Shown here piece after piece: positions 13,938-21,919 of a stretch of DNA of 33,208 bases. Position 1 is the stretch's first letter, and every line of letters starts with the position of its first letter. The translations under genes and the position numbers were made by a program. The stretch is from DATBDE01 sp036270095 (lineage in GTDB: Bacteria > Actinomycetota > Thermoleophilia > Solirubrobacterales > Solirubrobacteraceae), in assembly GCA_036270095.1 (NCBI GenBank), contig DATBDE010000062.1, positions 1 to 33,208 of the forward strand, in the 5' to 3' direction. Below the pieces are notes generated by a model, which was not told the DNA's origin, did no database searches, and saw nothing but the letters and a program-made list of their open reading frames with translations.

Positions 13938-15307
13938 TGCCTCAGGCGCGCGTGGCCATCGTCGGGGCGGGGCCGGCCGGGGCCTTCGCCGCGGCGAGCC
14001 TGCGGCGCGCGGCCGGCGCGGTGGAGATCGACTTCTTCGAGCGGCTGCCCACCCCGTGGGGCTTGCTACGCGGCGGCGTCGCGCCCGACCATCAGGAGAT
14101 CAAGCGCCTGGAGGACACCTTCCACCGGCAGACGCTCGCGCGCGGCGTGCGCTTCCTCGGCCACGTCGACGTCGGCGTCGACCTCTCGCACGCCGAGCTC
14201 ATGCGCCACTACACCGCCGTCGTCTACGCGACCGGCGCGCAGACCGACAAGTCGCTCGGCATCCCCGGCGAGGAGCTGCCCGGGAGCTGGGCCGCCACCG
14301 AGTTCGTGGCCTGGTACAACGGCCATCCCGACTACCGCGACCTCGAGTTCGACCTGTCGGGTCAGCGCGCGGTGGTCATCGGCAACGGCAACGTCGCCGC
14401 CGACGTAACCCGCATCCTCACGCTGCCGATCGCCGAGCTTGAGCGCACTGACGTCGCCGACCACGCGCTCGAGACGCTGCGCGAGAGCAAGATCGAGGAA
14501 GTCGTCGTGCTCGGCCGCCGCGGCCCGGCGCAGGCGGCCTTCACCAGCGCCGAGCTGCGCGACCTCGGCCGCCTCGACGGCGTCGACGTCGTCGTCCACC
14601 GCGACGAGGTGCAGCTCGACCCGATTTCCCGACAGTGGCTCGAGGAGGAGGGCACGTTCACTGCGCGCAAGAACGTCGCGCTGCTGCGCGAGTTCGCCGA
14701 CCGCGAGCCGTCGCCGGACGCCCGCCAGCGGATCACGCTGCGCTTCCTGCGCTCGCCCGTGGCCATCGAGGGCACCGACCGCGTCGAGGCGATCGAGATC
14801 CGCCGCAACCAGATCGAGCGCGACGACGAGGGCACGCTGCGCGCCCAGCCCGCCGACGCGCCTGCCGAGACCATCGCGTGCAGCCTCGTCCTGCGCTCGG
14901 TCGGCTACCGCGCCGTGCCGCTGCCCGACGTGCCCTTCGACGAGCGCCACTTCGTGCTCCCCAACGAGGCCGGCCGCGTCCTCGGCCCCGACGGCACGGC
15001 GCTCCCAGGCGTGTACGCCGTGGGCTGGATCAAGCGCGGCCCCACCGGGATCCTGGGCACGAACAAGCGCGACGCCGAGGAGACCGTTGCCGCGCTGGTC
15101 GAGGACCTGCGCGGCGGCGCCCTGCCCGAGCCCGAGCAACCCGGCCGCGAGGCCGTCGACACGCTACTGGCCGAGCGCCAGCCCGAGCACGTCACCGTCG
15201 AGGGCTGGCGCGCCATCGACGCCCACGAGCGCACGCAGGCCGAGCACCGGCCGCGGGTCAAGCTCACCACGCGCGACGAGCTGCTCGAGCGCGCGCGGAG
15301 CGGCTGA
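13937..15307 (+). CDS. Ferredoxin-NADP+ reductase, FprA/FprB (adrenodoxin-reductase) type
   Basis: A 456-residue flavoprotein. FAD motif VGAGPAGAFAA near the N-terminus; then the family hallmark LPTPWGLLRGGVAPDHQEIK; NADP motif VIGNGNVAADVTRIL; and the closing GWIKRGPTGILGTNKRDAEETV with the FAD-contact WIKRGP. This is the mitochondrial-type (glutathione-reductase-like) ferredoxin reductase, as in mycobacterial FprA and the flavin part of FprB. It moves electrons between NADPH and ferredoxin, here surely the one encoded just upstream with a one-base overlap. Family members serve P450 systems, but no P450 is seen in this window. Confidence 0.93.
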   Translation: MPQARVAIVGAGPAGAFAAASLRRAAGAVEIDFFERLPTPWGLLRGGVAPDHQEIKRLEDTFHRQTLARGVRFLGHVDVGVDLSHAELMRHYTAVVYATGAQTDKSLGIPGEELPGSWAATEFVAWYNGHPDYRDLEFDLSGQRAVVIGNGNVAADVTRILTLPIAELERTDVADHALETLRESKIEEVVVLGRRGPAQAAFTSAELRDLGRLDGVDVVVHRDEVQLDPISRQWLEEEGTFTARKNVALLREFADREPSPDARQRITLRFLRSPVAIEGTDRVEAIEIRRNQIERDDEGTLRAQPADAPAETIACSLVLRSVGYRAVPLPDVPFDERHFVLPNEAGRVLGPDGTALPGVYAVGWIKRGPTGILGTNKRDAEETVAALVEDLRGGALPEPEQPGREAVDTLLAERQPEHVTVEGWRAIDAHERTQAEHRPRVKLTTRDELLERARSG

Positions 15308-15326
15308 CCGCCAAGCTTTAGCTGCG

Positions 15327-15352
15327 GTTTATCCCGCCTGCGACCGGGGTAT
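15327..15352 (+). promoter_or_regulatory. Sigma-B/F-type promoter of the glycosidase operon
   Basis: GTTT at 15327-15330 and GGGTAT at 15347-15352, separated by 16 bases, fit the consensus of alternative sigma factors of the SigB/SigF group in actinobacteria. It lies 43 bases before the ATG at 15396. This suggests stress or nutrient-starvation control of the GH15/six-hairpin operon. Confidence 0.55.
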
Positions 15353-15395
15353 CTCACGCTCCGCCGAGATCGTCGCTCAGGGAGGACTTCGGGGG

Positions 15396-17606
15396 ATGCT
15401 GAGGGTCGTGCGGCCCGCCGCGCTTGCGCTGGGCCTGCTGCTAGCCACTGCCGCACCGGCGCTGGGCGCGTCGGGGACCGCACCCGGGGCGCCGGGAGAC
15501 GCACCGAACTGGACGCCTGCGGACAAGGACGGGTTCGGGACCGCCACGACGCAGGAGAGCAAGGTCTGGCACACGCTCTCCAACGGGGAGATGACCGAGG
15601 TCTACTACCCCGACCTGGGCACCCCGAGCGTGCGCGACCTGCAGTTCATCGTCAGCGACGGCAGCACGTTCGCCGAGCGCGAGACCGACGCCACCGACCA
15701 CGTCACCGAGCTGGCCGACGGCAAGAGCCTGACCTACCGCCAGGTCAACACGGCCAAGTCGGGCGAGTACCGGATCACCAAGACCTACGCGGAGGACCCG
15801 GCCCGCAACGCCCTCCTCATCGATGTGAAGTTCGAGTCGCTGAAGGGCAAGGCGCTGAGCCTGTACCTGCTCTACGACCCCTCCCTGGCAAACGACGGCA
15901 GCGACGACTCCGGCAGCACGTCGGGCGCCACCCTGCTGGCGTCGGACGCCAAGGCCGCGAGCGCGCTGACCGCCTCGCCCGACTTCACCGCCACGTCGAA
16001 CGGCTACCTGGGCAGCAGCGACGGGTGGACGGACTTGCGCAACGACTTCACGCTGGACGGGACCTACGCCGACGCGCCGAGCGGCAACGTGGTGCAGACC
16101 GGCAAGACCGCGCTGACCGGCCTGCCCGGCAGCCAGAATCTCGTTTTGGCGCTGGGCTTCGGCGGCACAACCGGCGACGCCGGCGACGCGGCCACCGGCG
16201 CCCTGGCCGGCGGCTTCGACGCCGTCGCCTCCGCCTACGCCGACGGCTGGCACGGCTACCTGGCCGGCCTGAACCCGGAGCCGGCGAGCGCCGCGGCCTA
16301 CGGCCCGACCTACGACGTCTCGGCCATGGCGCTGGCCGCGCACGAGGACAAGACGTTCCGCGGCGCCTACGTGGCCTCGCCGACCATGCCCTGGGCCTGG
16401 GGCGGCGGCACCGGCCTCGAGAACCCGTCCGGGGCCTACCACCTCGTGTGGGCGCGCGACCTCTACGAGATCGCCACCGCGCTGATCGCCGACGGCGACC
16501 GTGCCGGCGCCGAGCGCGCGCTGACCTACCTGTTCGACCGCCAGCAGAAGGCCGACGGATCGTTCCCGCAGAACTCGACCGTCGACGGCACGCCGCGCTG
16601 GACGAACCTCCAGCTCGACGAGGTGGCCGACCCGATCATCCTGGCCTGGTCGCTCGGGCGCACCGACTCCGCCACCTACACCGACCACATCCAGAAGGCG
16701 GCCGACTTCCTCGTCGGCTACCCGAACGCGCCCTTCACGCCCCAGGAGCGCTGGGAGAACCAGAGCGGCTACTCGCCTGCCACGATCGCGGCCGAGGTGG
16801 CCGGCCTGATCTGCGCGGCCGACATCGCGCGCCGCAACGGCGACGCCGCCTCGGCCGCCCGCTACGAGCGCACCGCCGACGACTGGCAGAAGCGCATCGA
16901 CAACTGGACCGCCACGAACAACGGGCCGTACGGGCCCAAGCCGTACTACCTGCGGCTCACGAAGGACGGCAAGCCGAACAAGGGCACGACCTACGACATC
17001 GGCGACAGCGGGCCCACGGGCGTCGACCAGCGCAAGGTCGTCGACCCGAGCTTCCTCGAGCTCGTCCGCCTCGGCGTCGAGCCGGCCAACGACCCGACCG
17101 TGCGCAACTCGGTCGCCGTCGTCGACCGGGTGCTCTCCGCCGGCCGCCCCGATGGCAGCACGTTCTGGCACCGCTTCACCTTCGACGGCTACGGCGAGCG
17201 CAAGGACGGCAGCCCGTGGGACGTCGGCCTGCCGACGAACCCGACCGAGGACTGGGGCAACAACACCACGATCGGCCGCGACTGGCCCATCTTCGGCGGC
17301 GAGCGCGGCGAGTACGAGCTCTCGCTGGGCAACGCCACCAGCGCGCGCACGCGCCTGGGCCAGATGGCCTCGGCCGCCAACGACGGGTTCCTGCTCCCGG
17401 AGCAGGTATGGGGCGCCGACTTCCCGCCGGGCGGCAGCCCGGGGTTCCCGGTCGGCAAGGGCACGCTGTCGGCCACGCCGCTGGCCTGGTCGCACGCCCA
17501 GTTCGTGCGCCTGGCCTGGTCGCTTGACGCCGGGCACCCGGTCGAGCGCCCGAGCATCGTCGCCTGCCGCTACGCGCACACGGGCAAGGGGCCGTGCACG
17601 GCGTAG
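15396..17606 (+). CDS. Secreted GH15 glucoamylase / glucodextranase
   Basis: A 736-residue exported enzyme. Signal peptide: MLRVVRPAALALGLLLATA, cleavage after LGA. Residues about 35-300 are the beta-sandwich N-domain of bacterial GH15; residues about 310-700 form the six-hairpin catalytic barrel. Seen are YHLVWARDLYEIATAL, the acid region QERWENQSGYSP (Glu454, the residue after Trp, is the likely general acid) and LLPEQVW (Glu669, likely base), also GTPRWTNLQLDEVADPI. It releases beta-glucose from ends of alpha-glucans; specificity (starch, dextran, isomaltose) is not readable. ATG is chosen with GGAGG about ten bases upstream. It overlaps the next gene by 13 bases and has a sigma-B/F-type promoter. 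Confidence 0.93.
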   Translation: MLRVVRPAALALGLLLATAAPALGASGTAPGAPGDAPNWTPADKDGFGTATTQESKVWHTLSNGEMTEVYYPDLGTPSVRDLQFIVSDGSTFAERETDATDHVTELADGKSLTYRQVNTAKSGEYRITKTYAEDPARNALLIDVKFESLKGKALSLYLLYDPSLANDGSDDSGSTSGATLLASDAKAASALTASPDFTATSNGYLGSSDGWTDLRNDFTLDGTYADAPSGNVVQTGKTALTGLPGSQNLVLALGFGGTTGDAGDAATGALAGGFDAVASAYADGWHGYLAGLNPEPASAAAYGPTYDVSAMALAAHEDKTFRGAYVASPTMPWAWGGGTGLENPSGAYHLVWARDLYEIATALIADGDRAGAERALTYLFDRQQKADGSFPQNSTVDGTPRWTNLQLDEVADPIILAWSLGRTDSATYTDHIQKAADFLVGYPNAPFTPQERWENQSGYSPATIAAEVAGLICAADIARRNGDAASAARYERTADDWQKRIDNWTATNNGPYGPKPYYLRLTKDGKPNKGTTYDIGDSGPTGVDQRKVVDPSFLELVRLGVEPANDPTVRNSVAVVDRVLSAGRPDGSTFWHRFTFDGYGERKDGSPWDVGLPTNPTEDWGNNTTIGRDWPIFGGERGEYELSLGNATSARTRLGQMASAANDGFLLPEQVWGADFPPGGSPGFPVGKGTLSATPLAWSHAQFVRLAWSLDAGHPVERPSIVACRYAHTGKGPCTA

Positions 17607-20197
17607 CGCGTCTCGCCGGGCTCGTCCTCGCGGCGGCGCTGCTGCTCGCCCCCGCCGCACGCGCCGCCACGCCCGAGGCCTCGACTACCGACCGCCTCCA
17701 GGACCGCCGCGAGGTCGCGTCCGGCGACCGCGCCTACGTCGAGGGCTTCCAGGACGGCCGCTTCTACGCCAACGGCTGGCACACCGCCGGCGAGATGGGC
17801 GGCGTGTGGGCGCCGCCGCTCAAGCTCGTCGATGGCGTGTGGTTCGGGCTCGACGACCAATGGGTCGGGCCGGCGACCAAGTTCACCAGCGGCTGGGGCT
17901 ACACGCGCTACGACCTGCCCGACACCGACGGGCTGCAGGTGGCGCGCACGGACTTCGTGCCCGACGGTCGGCGGGCGGCGCTGTTCGGGCTCAAGCTGAC
18001 CAATCCGGGAGCGGCCGACCGGACGGTCACGGTCAAGGTCGACGCGCACTCCGAGCTCATGGCCGCGTTCCCGTGGGGCGGGACGACGCCCAGCGCGAGC
18101 GACAACATCGCCGACCACGGCGCCTACGCGGACAAGGCGCTGCAGTTCACCGACGACGGTGCGCCGCCGGGCGCGCCCGAGCACCACTACGCCGCGCTCG
18201 TCGCGGCCAACGAGGACCCGGCCGCCGGCACCGCCGCCGACACCGACGGCACCTTCCGCGGGCCGCAGAGCGACGGGGCGCAGGGCGACACGGTGTGCCA
18301 GGCCAGCGACGGCACGTCGGCGCCGAGCGCCTGCGACGACGGGCCGTTCGGGCACGGCACCGGCGGCGAGCTGCAGTACGCCGTCACCGTGCCGGCGGGC
18401 GCGAGCCGGACGCTGTGGGTCGCGGCCGCCGGGTCGGACCAGGGCGTCGGCGACGCGCGCTCCGAGCTCGACGCCGCGCTGCAGGACCCCGAGGGCGAGC
18501 TCAGCGCGAAGCTCGCCGCGCGCGAGCACCTCGCCCAGTGGTCGCAGGTCTCGCTGCCCGGCGACCCGCTGCTGCAGCAGGCGATCGACTGGGGCAAGCA
18601 GAACCTCGCCGACCTCACCCAGACCGCGTCCGACCTACAGATCCGCTGGACGAGCCAGGGGACGCAGTTCCCGGCGCCGCTGGGCACGATCGCGCACGCG
18701 CGCTGGTTCGGCGCGGGCTTCCCCGACTACCCGTGGATCTTCGCCACCGACGGCGAGTACACGGCGTTCGCCGCGCTGGCCCTGGGGCAGTTCGAGACCG
18801 CCGAGGACCACCTGCGGACGCTGCGCGACATCTCCGACGTGCTCAACGACCGGTCGGGCATCGTCGTGCACGAGGCCGTCTCGGACGGGTCCGTGTACTT
18901 CGGCCACGACTCGCAGACGACGAAGTCCGACGGGACCAAGGCGAACGACTTCAACACCGACGAGACGATCAAGTTCCCGAGCATCGTGGCGCTCATCTGG
19001 CGCTGGACCGGCGACGACGGCTTCCGCGACGAGATGTACGACTTCGCCAAGCGCAACCTGCAGGCGGTCGACCAGCGCCTGGACGTCGACCACGACGGGT
19101 GGCCCGAGGGGTCGGGCAACGTCGAGCGCCCGGGCATGGGGCCGGAGAAGCTCGACAACGCGGCCTACTACATCCGCGCCCTCGCCGACCTGGCCGACAT
19201 GGCCCGCTCCAAGCACGACGGGCGCACGTTCGCGTGGGCCAAGAACCTCGCTCGGAAGCTCGAGGGCCAGTTCGAGGGCACGTGGTGGGACGCGTCGGCG
19301 TCGCAGTACGCCGACTCGCTGCTCGACCCCGGCAACCACCAGCTGTTCCAGAAGCATTGGATCGGGCAGGTGCCGATGGAGGACGAGCTGACCGCCGACG
19401 GCGACCAGGCCCAGCCCGGCCTGGCCAGCTACGAGCACGGCACCGCCGCGCTGGAGGCGCGCGAGAACTCGTGCTTCAGCGGTGACCGCCCCGGCAGCCG
19501 CGGCCTCTTCCACACCGGCTGCGGCGGCGGCGGCGACGGCAAGGGCGACTTCGAGATCTTCTCGCTCACCACGTCCATCCAGGCCGTTGGCGAGGGCAAC
19601 TACGGGCGCCTGGGCGCCGACCAGCAGCAGCGCTACACCGACGCCAACGCCGAGACGATGTTCTCCGAGCCCGCCACCGGCGGCACCCCGGACGAGCAGC
19701 CGGGGGCGATGCCCGAGATCTTCCCGTCGACGCCCAACGGCGACCCGTCCCAGGGCATCCCGCCCAACCTCACCCGCTGCTGGACCTGCCGCTCGATGGT
19801 CATGCAGGCGTGGGGGAACTACGGCACCGCCTGGCCGGTGATCCACCAGCAGCTTGGCGTGCGCCCGTATTTGAACGACGGCGAGGTGCAGGTGGTGCCG
19901 CAGGTGCCACCGGGCCAGCCCAGCGTCGCGGGCACGAACATCCGCCTCGGCGGCGGCTCGATCGACGTGTCCGCCTCGCGCGCGGGCAGCATGTACACGA
20001 CGACGGTGGACGCGACGCACACGCCGGGCAGCGTGCTCGTCGTCGGGCACACGCTCCCGCGCGGGTCACGGCCGAGCGCGGTCACGCTCGACGGCCAGCC
20101 GCTCAAGCACTACACGGCGACGCTGACCAACCGCGGGCTCGAGGTCAGCGCGGCGACGCGCCCGGGCGGGCAGCACACGCTGACCGTCACCGCGTGA
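17594..20197 (+). CDS. Secreted six-hairpin glycosidase, debranching-type
   Basis: An 867-residue exported protein starting on GTG inside the end of the GH15 gene. The signal peptide is MHGVARLAGLVLAAALLLAP with ARA cleavage. Domains in order: beta-sandwich (about 35-290), (alpha/alpha)6 barrel (about 315-760), and a C-terminal beta domain (about 775-867). The barrel has the glycogen-debranching-like motif FPDYPWIFATDGEYTAFA (Asp378, Asp386), HEAVSDGSVYFGHD, DFNTDETIKFPSIVA and DVDHDGWPEGSGNVERPGMG. It belongs to the GH15/GH63/GH133-like clan; likely hydrolyses alpha-linked glucan branches outside the cell next to the glucoamylase. Exact family and bond are not certain. AAGGGG lies very close to the GTG, and coupling to the upstream gene may help initiation. 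Confidence 0.82.
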   Translation: MHGVARLAGLVLAAALLLAPAARAATPEASTTDRLQDRREVASGDRAYVEGFQDGRFYANGWHTAGEMGGVWAPPLKLVDGVWFGLDDQWVGPATKFTSGWGYTRYDLPDTDGLQVARTDFVPDGRRAALFGLKLTNPGAADRTVTVKVDAHSELMAAFPWGGTTPSASDNIADHGAYADKALQFTDDGAPPGAPEHHYAALVAANEDPAAGTAADTDGTFRGPQSDGAQGDTVCQASDGTSAPSACDDGPFGHGTGGELQYAVTVPAGASRTLWVAAAGSDQGVGDARSELDAALQDPEGELSAKLAAREHLAQWSQVSLPGDPLLQQAIDWGKQNLADLTQTASDLQIRWTSQGTQFPAPLGTIAHARWFGAGFPDYPWIFATDGEYTAFAALALGQFETAEDHLRTLRDISDVLNDRSGIVVHEAVSDGSVYFGHDSQTTKSDGTKANDFNTDETIKFPSIVALIWRWTGDDGFRDEMYDFAKRNLQAVDQRLDVDHDGWPEGSGNVERPGMGPEKLDNAAYYIRALADLADMARSKHDGRTFAWAKNLARKLEGQFEGTWWDASASQYADSLLDPGNHQLFQKHWIGQVPMEDELTADGDQAQPGLASYEHGTAALEARENSCFSGDRPGSRGLFHTGCGGGGDGKGDFEIFSLTTSIQAVGEGNYGRLGADQQQRYTDANAETMFSEPATGGTPDEQPGAMPEIFPSTPNGDPSQGIPPNLTRCWTCRSMVMQAWGNYGTAWPVIHQQLGVRPYLNDGEVQVVPQVPPGQPSVAGTNIRLGGGSIDVSASRAGSMYTTTVDATHTPGSVLVVGHTLPRGSRPSAVTLDGQPLKHYTATLTNRGLEVSAATRPGGQHTLTVTA

Positions 20198-20501
20198 CCT
20201 TGCGGACGCAGGTCAGCACGGCGCTGGCCTCGTTGCGCTCGACGCGCGCGTGGCGCAGCTCGTGGCGCAGCGCGCGCTCGTCGGGGCGGCCGCCGAGCGA
20301 GCTCAGCAGCGTCGCGGGGTCGCCGACGATCGAGGTCACGCTGCCCACGTTGACGTGATGGTGGCCGAAGCAGGAGGCCAGCCGCTGCGGCTCGCTGACC
20401 TTGGCGCCGAACAGGCCGAAGAAGCCGGTGATGGCGCCGCCGGCAACGAGCACGGCGAGCACCGCGAGGACGATCAGGTGGCCCGGGCGCAGCCATCCCA
20501 T
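20187..20501 (-). CDS. Small membrane-anchored protein
   Basis: A 104-residue protein with one N-terminal hydrophobic helix (LIVLAVLAVLVAGGAITGFFGLFGA, about 8-32) and then a soluble part containing a Cys/His pair (SCFGHHHVNVG) and a late Cys (LTCVRKV). The helix could be an uncleaved anchor. No family is recognised. The last 11 bases overlap the end of the converging six-hairpin gene. The ribosome site is weak (GAGAGA). The His-rich CFGHHH could bind metal, but this is a guess. Confidence 0.6.
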   Translation of the reverse strand: MGWLRPGHLIVLAVLAVLVAGGAITGFFGLFGAKVSEPQRLASCFGHHHVNVGSVTSIVGDPATLLSSLGGRPDERALRHELRHARVERNEASAVLTCVRKVTR

Positions 20502-20530
20502 GGCCGCGCGAGTCTCTCACTCCGTGCAGG

Positions 20531-21097
20531 TCAGTGCACGGGTTCGTAGACGAGGATGGCGACGCCGTCGCCGACCATGCTCGAATCCGTGAGGCGCAGC
20601 GACGTCTTGTCCGCGCCGTCGTCGAACAGCCGCTTGCCGCGGCCGAGCACGACCGGGAAGACCATCAGCCGCAGCTCGTCCACCAGGTCCTGGGCGAGTA
20701 GCCCCTGGGCCAGCTGCGGGCTGCCGTGGACGACGATGTCGCCGTCGTGCCGGGCCTTGATGTCGGCGATCGCGGTGGCCAGGTCACCGTCGATCACGGT
20801 CGAGTTCGTCCACTCGGGGTCGCGCAGGGTCGAGGAGACGACGTACTTCGGCATGGTGTTGAACTTGTCCGCGAAGTCGCCGTCGCGCTGCGGCCAGGCC
20901 TCCGCGAAGCCCTCGTAGGTCGTGCGCCCGAGCAGGAGCGCGTCGGACCCCATGGCCTCGTCGAGCTTGAACCTGTCGCCCTCGTCGCCGCGCGAGATCG
21001 CGAAGCTCCAGCCGCCGTGCTCGTAGTCCTCGCCGCCGCCGGGGTCCTCCACGACGCCGTCCAGCGACATGAATTCGGTGACCACGATCTTGCCCAT
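20531..21097 (-). CDS. Dihydrofolate-reductase-fold protein (RibD C-terminal type), copy 1
   Basis: A 188-residue protein of the RibD_C/DHFR-like family: start MGKIVVTEFMSLDGVVEDPGG, the GRTTYEGFAEAWPQRDGDFAD turn, FNTMPKYVVSSTLRDPEW and DGDIVVHGSPQLAQGLL with ELRLMVFPVVLGRGKRLF. These are NADPH-using reductases of unknown substrate, often linked to ArsR/AHSA1 genes as here. AAGGAG is a good ribosome site. Transcription should start in the spacer shared with the divergent ArsR gene (-35 TTGCAC, -10 TATGCT on this strand), where two operators lie over the promoter. A paralogue lies at 27379-27948. Confidence 0.92.
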   Translation of the reverse strand: MGKIVVTEFMSLDGVVEDPGGGEDYEHGGWSFAISRGDEGDRFKLDEAMGSDALLLGRTTYEGFAEAWPQRDGDFADKFNTMPKYVVSSTLRDPEWTNSTVIDGDLATAIADIKARHDGDIVVHGSPQLAQGLLAQDLVDELRLMVFPVVLGRGKRLFDDGADKTSLRLTDSSMVGDGVAILVYEPVH

Positions 21098-21123
21098 GAC
21101 GTCTCCTTGTCCGGTGAGCGGGT

Positions 21124-21150
21124 AGCATAGACAACCTAGCAGTTGTGCAA
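21124..21150 (-). promoter_or_regulatory. Promoter of the DHFR-like gene, overlapped by operators
   Basis: On the minus strand TTGCAC (21150-21145) and TATGCT (21129-21124) form a -35/-10 pair with a short 15-base spacer. The operators at 21131-21162 cover the spacer and the -35, as expected for repression. Confidence 0.45.
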
Positions 21151-21162
21151 CCTTGCGGTTGT
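21131..21162. promoter_or_regulatory. Two tandem 16-bp ArsR-type operators
   Basis: ACAACCTAGCAGTTGT (21131-21146) is followed without gap by GCAACCTTGCGGTTGT (21147-21162). The two differ at three of 16 bases. Each unit is itself a dyad, (A)CAAC/GTTG(T) in the first and CAACC/GGTTG in the second. They sit between the divergent DHFR-like and ArsR genes and overlap the DHFR-like promoter, so they are likely the binding sites of the ArsR protein. Confidence 0.65.
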
Positions 21163-21168
21163 GAACCG

Positions 21169-21483
21169 GTGCCCGACCAGCTCAGCGTCACCTTCGCCGC
21201 CCTCGCCGACCCCACCCGACGCGCCATCCTCGCCCGCCTGATGGACGGCGAGGCCTCCGTGGCAGAGCTGGCCGCGCCGTTCACGATCAGCAGCCAGGCG
21301 GTCTCCAAGCACCTGCGCGTGCTCGAGCGCGCCGGCCTGATCGAGCGCGGCCGCGCCGCCCAGCAGCGGCCGTCGCGACTGCGCGGGGTCGGCCTGGGCG
21401 AGGCAGCGGCGTGGCTGCAGAACTATCGTGCCTTCTGGGAGGACGGGTTCGACAAGCTCGACGCCCGCCTGCGCGATGGCTGA
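21169..21483 (+). CDS. ArsR-family winged-helix regulator
   Basis: A 104-residue regulator. The winged helix is clear: FAALADPTRRAILARLMDGEASV, AELAAPFTISSQAVSKHLRVLERAGLIERGR, then the C-terminal helices LQNYRAFWEDGFDKLDARL. The metal-binding CVCD motif of true ArsR/SmtB sensors is absent, so this is the solvent- or ligand-type subgroup usually paired with an AHSA1 protein. GTG 21169 is chosen since the earlier GTG 21145 would put the operators inside the gene; the ribosome site is not clear. The gene overlaps the AHSA1 gene by 8 bases and diverges from the DHFR-like gene. Confidence 0.9.
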   Translation: MPDQLSVTFAALADPTRRAILARLMDGEASVAELAAPFTISSQAVSKHLRVLERAGLIERGRAAQQRPSRLRGVGLGEAAAWLQNYRAFWEDGFDKLDARLRDG

Positions 21484-21919
21484 CAACGGCATCACGATCA
21501 CCCGGGTGTTCGACGCGCCCCGCGAGCGCGTGTGGCGCGAGTGGACCGAGCCCGAGGCCTTCGCCGACTGGTTCGGCGCGCCCACCGGCGAGGTTCCGCT
21601 GACCTCGGTGGCCATGGACGTGCGCCCGGGCGGCACGTGGCGGCTCACGATGTTCGCCGGCCCGGGCCGCCACGAGATCCACTGGAAGGGCGAGTACCTC
21701 GAGGTCTCACCGCCCGAGCGCCTCGTGCTCACGATCACCGACCAGCCCGGCGAGGACGCCCGCACCGAGCTGGTCACCGTCGTGCTCAGCGACCTCGGCG
21801 ACGGCCGCACCGAGATGCACTTCGAGCAACGCGGCTCGCTCCCGCCCGAGATGTACGAGCGGACGCGGGCCGGCTGGGGCGGCTTCTTGGACCGGGTGGC
21901 CGAGCGGCTCGCCGCCTAG
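21476..21919 (+). CDS. AHSA1/SRPBCC (START-like) protein
   Basis: A 147-residue protein of the AHSA1 (activator of Hsp90 ATPase-like) group of SRPBCC folds: ITITRVFDAPRERVWREWTEPEAFADWFG, GEVPLTSVAMDVRPGGTWRLTM, WKGEYLEVSPPERLVLTI, MHFEQRGSLPPEMYERTRAGWGGFLDRVAERL. The deep cavity binds hydrophobic ligands; in this operon type it is thought to bind the same small molecule the ArsR partner responds to, but function is not known. It is translationally coupled to the ArsR gene by 8-base overlap. Its stop shares CTAG at 21916-21919 with the converging GH3 gene. Confidence 0.92.
   Translation: MADNGITITRVFDAPRERVWREWTEPEAFADWFGAPTGEVPLTSVAMDVRPGGTWRLTMFAGPGRHEIHWKGEYLEVSPPERLVLTITDQPGEDARTELVTVVLSDLGDGRTEMHFEQRGSLPPEMYERTRAGWGGFLDRVAERLAA

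Noticed and set aside
14439..15395. Long open stretch upstream of the GH15 start in the same frame
   Set aside because: It is Ser/Arg/Ala-rich shadow of the ferredoxin reductase; the signal peptide and ribosome site fix the start at 15396.
15441..17660. Very long minus-strand frame opposite the GH15 gene
   Set aside because: Val/Ala/Gly/Arg-rich mirror of a GC-biased gene, no domain, no ribosome site.
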